The position numbers and the translations under genes were made by a program. The notes beneath the pieces were generated by a model, which worked only from the letters and a program-made list of their open reading frames with translations, had not been told where the DNA came from and did no database searches. Of a stretch of DNA of 64,000 nucleotides, positions 60,645 through 64,000 are shown in pieces. The number at the start of each line of letters is the position of its first letter. The stretch's first letter is position 1. Source of the DNA: an uncultured Oscillospiraceae bacterium (GTDB lineage: Bacteria > Bacillota > Clostridia > Oscillospirales > Ruminococcaceae); assembly GCA_934464775.1 (NCBI GenBank), contig CAKSKG010000003.1:1-64000 (forward strand), given 5' to 3'.

Positions 60645-61478
60645 TTGAAGAAACGAATTATAACTGCTGTTGTCGGAATATCTCTTGCGGTGCTGCTGTT
60701 GTTTCTTGCGGATACTCCGATTTTTCCGCTGACTGTTGCGGCGCTGACCGTCATAGCGCTTTATGAGCTGCTCAAGGTCTGCAGGTGTACCGAATATAAG
60801 GTGCATACGATCGGCTGCTATATTTACGGAGCTGCAATGCCGTTTATGTGTGCATATCTTCCCGATATGATCTGGCGCATACTTTTTTCCGCTGTTATAA
60901 TGGAGCTTATGTTTATGGGCTATGTGGGCGATCACAAGAAGCTGCCGTTCAGCAAGCTTTGCATCATGATAACCTGCACGATAATGGTCTCCATTTCGTT
61001 CAGCGGACTGATAACACTTCATCAGCTCAGCCCCGTTCACGGCATCAGTTATATTATAATCACCCTCGCTTCCGCATGGCTTGCGGACGGCGGCGCATAT
61101 TTTGCCGGAACATTCTGGGGAAAGCACAAGCTCTGCCCAGATATCTCACCCAAGAAAACGGTTGAGGGAGCTGTCGGCGGAATCGTTGCAAATGTTCTCG
61201 TACTTTGCATTTACGGCTTCGGATATCAGAAATTCATGGCTTCGAGAGGTATTGTATTCGATGTGAACTATATTGCATTCGTGATAATAGGCATAGTTAC
61301 CTCGATACTGGGTATTTTCGGCGACCTTACCGCATCTCTTTTAAAGCGTGAGCATGAGGTAAAGGATTACGGAAATATCATTCCCGGCCACGGAGGAGTT
61401 ATGGACAGATTCGACAGCGTTCTGTTCGTTCTGCCGTTTATGGTAATGTTCCTGAGCTTCGTAGATATATTTGTGTGA
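60645..61478 (+). CDS. cdsA: Phosphatidate cytidylyltransferase
   Basis: 277 residues with about eight membrane helices. TTG start with GGAGG seven to eight bases upstream. The family signature near the C-terminus is present: LTASLLKREHEVKDYGNIIPGHGGVMDRFDS. It makes CDP-diacylglycerol for phospholipid synthesis. It is followed by a hairpin at 61499 and then dxr. Confidence 0.95.
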   Translation: MKKRIITAVVGISLAVLLLFLADTPIFPLTVAALTVIALYELLKVCRCTEYKVHTIGCYIYGAAMPFMCAYLPDMIWRILFSAVIMELMFMGYVGDHKKLPFSKLCIMITCTIMVSISFSGLITLHQLSPVHGISYIIITLASAWLADGGAYFAGTFWGKHKLCPDISPKKTVEGAVGGIVANVLVLCIYGFGYQKFMASRGIVFDVNYIAFVIIGIVTSILGIFGDLTASLLKREHEVKDYGNIIPGHGGVMDRFDSVLFVLPFMVMFLSFVDIFV

Positions 61479-61498
61479 TGATCGGAATATATAATAAT

Positions 61499-61527
61499 GA
61501 GGCGTGCATTTTGTGTACGCCTCATTT
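61499..61527 (+). terminator. Hairpin between cdsA and dxr
   Basis: GAGGCGT (61499-61505) pairs with ACGCCTC (61517-61523), then ATTTTC. A weak terminator or processing site inside the cluster. Confidence 0.45.
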
Positions 61528-61558
61528 TCAACCCAAAACTGAAAGGCATGACTTTTAT

Positions 61559-62701
61559 ATGAAAACAATATCTGTTCTCGGTTCAACAGGCTCTATCGGC
61601 ACTCAGACTCTTGATGTGTGCAGACAGCAGGGCATTGCGGTGCATTCGGCAGCAGCACTGAAAAATTATAAGCTGCTGGCAGAGCAGGCAAGAGATTTCT
61701 CAATGAAAAGGGTCTGCATTTACGATGAAAAATATTACACGCAGCTTAAAACCGAGCTTGCCGATACGGACATTGAGGTGCTTTGCGGAATGGACGGTCT
61801 GTGCAGTCTGGCAGCAGATGAAGCTGTTGATCTGCCTGTGATATCGGTAGTCGGAATGGTTGGAATACTGCCGACGCTGACTGCTATCCGCAGCGGTAAG
61901 GACGTTGCTCTTGCCAACAAGGAAACTCTTGTGGCGGGAGGACAGGCTGTTATACCCGAAGCGGAGAAATTCGGCGTGAAGATATATCCTATCGACAGCG
62001 AGCATTCCGCTATATTCCAGTGTCTTAATGGTGAGAAGCGTTCTCAGCTTTCAAAGATAATCCTTACCGCATCGGGCGGACCTTTCTTCGGAAAAACAAA
62101 GTCCGAGCTTGAAAATGTCACTGTAGAGCAGGCTTTGAATCACCCCAACTGGTCAATGGGAAACAAGATAACGATTGATTCGGCAACGCTGATGAACAAG
62201 GGTCTTGAATTTATCGAGGCAAAATGGCTTTTCGGGCTGGAGCCGCAGCAGATAGAAATAGTCGTTCACAGGCAGAGCGTTATCCATTCGGCGGTGGAAT
62301 ATGCCGACGGAGCTGTTATTGCACAGCTTGGTGTTCCCGATATGAGAATACCTATTCAGTATGCGCTGACATATCCCGACAGGCTGCCCTGCAATACAAA
62401 GCGTCTGAGTCTTACGGATTACGGAACGCTGACCTTTGCCGCTCCCGATTATGATACTTTCGACTGCCTTTCCACCTGCATAAAGGCTGCAAAGCTGGGC
62501 GGCGACAGACCCTGCATAGCAAACGGAGTTAACGAAGCTGCCGTTGGAATGTTCCTTGAGAGGAAGATACCGTTTCTGAAAATAGGTGAGCTTGTGACAA
62601 AGGCTGTTGATACGCTGACGAGGTTTGATGTTGACACCGTTGAGGGCATATACGAAGCGGATAAGGCAGCCCGTGAATTCGTCATGAAAGAGGTTGGCTG
62701 A
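61559..62701 (+). CDS. dxr: 1-deoxy-D-xylulose 5-phosphate reductoisomerase
   Basis: 380 residues from the ATG at 61559 (GAAAGG upstream); the frame opening at 61475 would run through the hairpin. The NADPH-binding SVLGSTGSIGTQTLDV, ALANKETLVAGG, PIDSEHSAIFQCL, LTASGGPFFG and HPNWSMGNKITIDSATLMNKGLE are all standard. It carries out the second step of the MEP isoprenoid pathway, feeding uppS. The stop shares one base with the ATG of rseP. Confidence 0.97.
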   Translation: MKTISVLGSTGSIGTQTLDVCRQQGIAVHSAAALKNYKLLAEQARDFSMKRVCIYDEKYYTQLKTELADTDIEVLCGMDGLCSLAADEAVDLPVISVVGMVGILPTLTAIRSGKDVALANKETLVAGGQAVIPEAEKFGVKIYPIDSEHSAIFQCLNGEKRSQLSKIILTASGGPFFGKTKSELENVTVEQALNHPNWSMGNKITIDSATLMNKGLEFIEAKWLFGLEPQQIEIVVHRQSVIHSAVEYADGAVIAQLGVPDMRIPIQYALTYPDRLPCNTKRLSLTDYGTLTFAAPDYDTFDCLSTCIKAAKLGGDRPCIANGVNEAAVGMFLERKIPFLKIGELVTKAVDTLTRFDVDTVEGIYEADKAAREFVMKEVG

Positions 62702-63747
62702 TGAGTACATTTGTTTCAATTGTTATCGGTATACTGATATTCTGTGCAATAGTTGTGATACATGAAGCAGGGCATTTTGTGGCTGCGAAGCTGTGCGGAA
62801 TACCCGTCAGCGAATTTTCTATCGGAATGGGTCCTGCAATATTCAAGAAGCAGGGTAAGGAAACGCTTTTTTCGATACGTCTGCTGCCTATCGGCGGATT
62901 CTGCGCCATGGGCGAGGACGAGGACGCCGTTGACGAGAACAGCTTCCGCAGCAAGCCTGTATGGAAGAGAATGATCGTTATAGTTGCAGGCGCATTTATG
63001 AATATCATTCTCGGAATAATTTTATCCTTTGTGTTTTTTGCCGTTTCGGGCAAGGGCATAACCACAACGATTGCGCTTTTCACCGAGGAAAATGCTCCCA
63101 GCCATATGAGCGGACTTGAAGTTGATGATGAAATAGTTCGGATAAACGGACTTAAAGTTTTCACCATGAGCGATGTCATCTACGGTCTTACCAATGACGA
63201 GGACGGTTCGGTCGATTTTGAGGTAATGAGAAACGGCAGTCTTATTAAGCTTGACGGCGTGCGCTTTGCCACGGAGACCGATCCCGATACGGGAAAGCAG
63301 ACTCTCCGCTATGATTTTAAGGTCTACTCGGAGAAGATCACTTTCGGAAATATCTGGGGTTACAGTATAAAAAAAGTGATATATGACGGACGCATCGTGC
63401 TGATGTCGCTTCGTGACATCATTCTCGGAAAATACGGAATAAATGACCTCAGCGGTCCTGTGGGAATCGTATCGGCAATAACCGAGGTCACCGAGCAGTA
63501 CGGCGTGGATTGGTCATTTATTGTTGAAATGGCAATGCTCATCACGATAAATGTGGGAATTTTCAATCTGCTGCCATTGCCTGCACTGGACGGAGGAAGA
63601 TTCGTTTTCCTCATTATCGAGGCTATACGCCGCAAGCAGTTCAAGGCTGAAACAGAGGGAATGGTGCATTTTGTGGGAATGGCGCTGCTTATGGTGCTTA
63701 TGGTTGCAGTAACATTCAACGATATCAAATCACTGATCGTAAAATAG
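62701..63747 (+). CDS. rseP: RseP-type site-2 metalloprotease
   Basis: 348 residues. The zinc site HEAGH is at 21-25 within the first membrane helix, GAFMNIILGIILSFVFF forms the second, a PDZ domain lies around 115-200 (GLEVDDEIVRINGLKV), and NLLPLPALDGGRFVFLI carries the third zinc ligand. It cuts membrane-bound anti-sigma factors or signal-peptide remnants. Only one PDZ domain, as usual in Firmicutes. Confidence 0.94.
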   Translation: MSTFVSIVIGILIFCAIVVIHEAGHFVAAKLCGIPVSEFSIGMGPAIFKKQGKETLFSIRLLPIGGFCAMGEDEDAVDENSFRSKPVWKRMIVIVAGAFMNIILGIILSFVFFAVSGKGITTTIALFTEENAPSHMSGLEVDDEIVRINGLKVFTMSDVIYGLTNDEDGSVDFEVMRNGSLIKLDGVRFATETDPDTGKQTLRYDFKVYSEKITFGNIWGYSIKKVIYDGRIVLMSLRDIILGKYGINDLSGPVGIVSAITEVTEQYGVDWSFIVEMAMLITINVGIFNLLPLPALDGGRFVFLIIEAIRRKQFKAETEGMVHFVGMALLMVLMVAVTFNDIKSLIVK

Positions 63748-63757
63748 GAGAGTCGGT

Positions 63758-64000
63758 ATGAGAAATGTCAGAGCTGTCAGGGTCGGGGATCTGTGCCTTG
63801 ACGGAAAGAAAATATATATTCAGTCCATGCTGAATGCCCGTTCGGACGATATCGAGGGCAACGTAAAGCAGGCTGTGGAGCTGGAAAATGCAGGCTGCGA
63901 GATAGTCAGAGTTTCAGTCCCGAATAAGGAAGCAGTGGCGCTTATTCCTGCGATAAAATCCAAGATAAGCATTCCGCTGGTGGCGGATATCCACTTTGAT
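63758..64000 (+). CDS. ispG: 4-hydroxy-3-methylbut-2-enyl diphosphate synthase, N-terminal part
   Basis: 81 codons before the window ends. It starts at ATG 63758 with AGGAGAG upstream, 10 bases after rseP. The sequence VRVGDLCLDGKKIYIQSMLNA, then LENAGCEIVRVSVP and PLVADIHFD matches the TIM-barrel N-terminus of IspG. It follows dxr in the same pathway. Confidence 0.93.
   Translation, partial: MRNVRAVRVGDLCLDGKKIYIQSMLNARSDDIEGNVKQAVELENAGCEIVRVSVPNKEAVALIPAIKSKISIPLVADIHFD

Overview
The window looks like a chromosome of a rumen or gut Ruminococcus (Bacillota, Oscillospiraceae). Supporting signs are the pyrH-frr-uppS-cdsA-dxr-rseP-ispG block in Gram-positive order, AAGGAGG-type ribosome binding sites with frequent TTG/GTG starts, a minimal SUF-like (SMS) iron-sulfur system, and plant-polysaccharide enzymes resembling GH44, GH113 and GH59. 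No species is claimed.

Layout. 1-1000 is the edge of a mobile-element-like segment (ParM-like and TnpW-like genes, TGTCATTTT repeats). 1219-4440 is a very AT-rich two-gene operon of a NACHT NTPase and an intact RelA/SpoT-type synthetase, a likely anti-phage system. 4654-9268 is an Xre regulator with a heterodimeric ABC exporter. 9360-15183 runs leftward: 23S rRNA uracil methyltransferase, then MoxR-DUF58-transglutaminase. 15414-21160 holds an Fe-S sensor protein, the SMS pair, and a flavodoxin/cupin/flavoprotein operon under a MerR-type operator. 21195-24838 has the MerR gene, tRNA-Pro(GGG), ybaK, a GH113-like enzyme and rplM-rpsI.

24839-40125 is a defence island between rpsI and guaA. It carries a type III-D (III-Dv-like) CRISPR effector operon: cas10, a cas7-cas5 fusion whose small-subunit (Cas11-like) part is in the -1 frame, cas7-2x, csx19, a cas7-insertion type gene and cas6. 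No adaptation genes and no CRISPR array are visible. Leftward of it lie a CARF-HEPN ribonuclease, a CARF-only protein, a sigma-70-like protein, two small GTPases (one with a glycine-zipper tail) and a 97-aa protein of unknown function.

The most interesting observation is a bipartite element, AAAAAACTTRA, then exactly 18 nt, then GTTT(A/T), placed upstream of the 97-aa gene, the GTPase pair (three times, in a 220-bp tandem repeat), the CARF/sigma pair and a small ORF before cas10. The -35 'AACTT' and -10 'CGTT/TGTT' resemble ECF-type promoters. I infer a circuit in which CRISPR-made cyclic oligoadenylate is sensed by the CARF protein, which frees or activates the sigma-like protein to switch on the GTPases and the other genes of the regulon.

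40209-64000 is mostly housekeeping and carbohydrate related: guaA, two ion transporters, a membrane-anchored GH44-like enzyme, a diguanylate cyclase, a uridine kinase-like protein, fakA-asp23, DAHP synthase, a membrane-anchored GH59-like enzyme, small exported proteins, and the pyrH-to-ispG cluster, cut by the window end.
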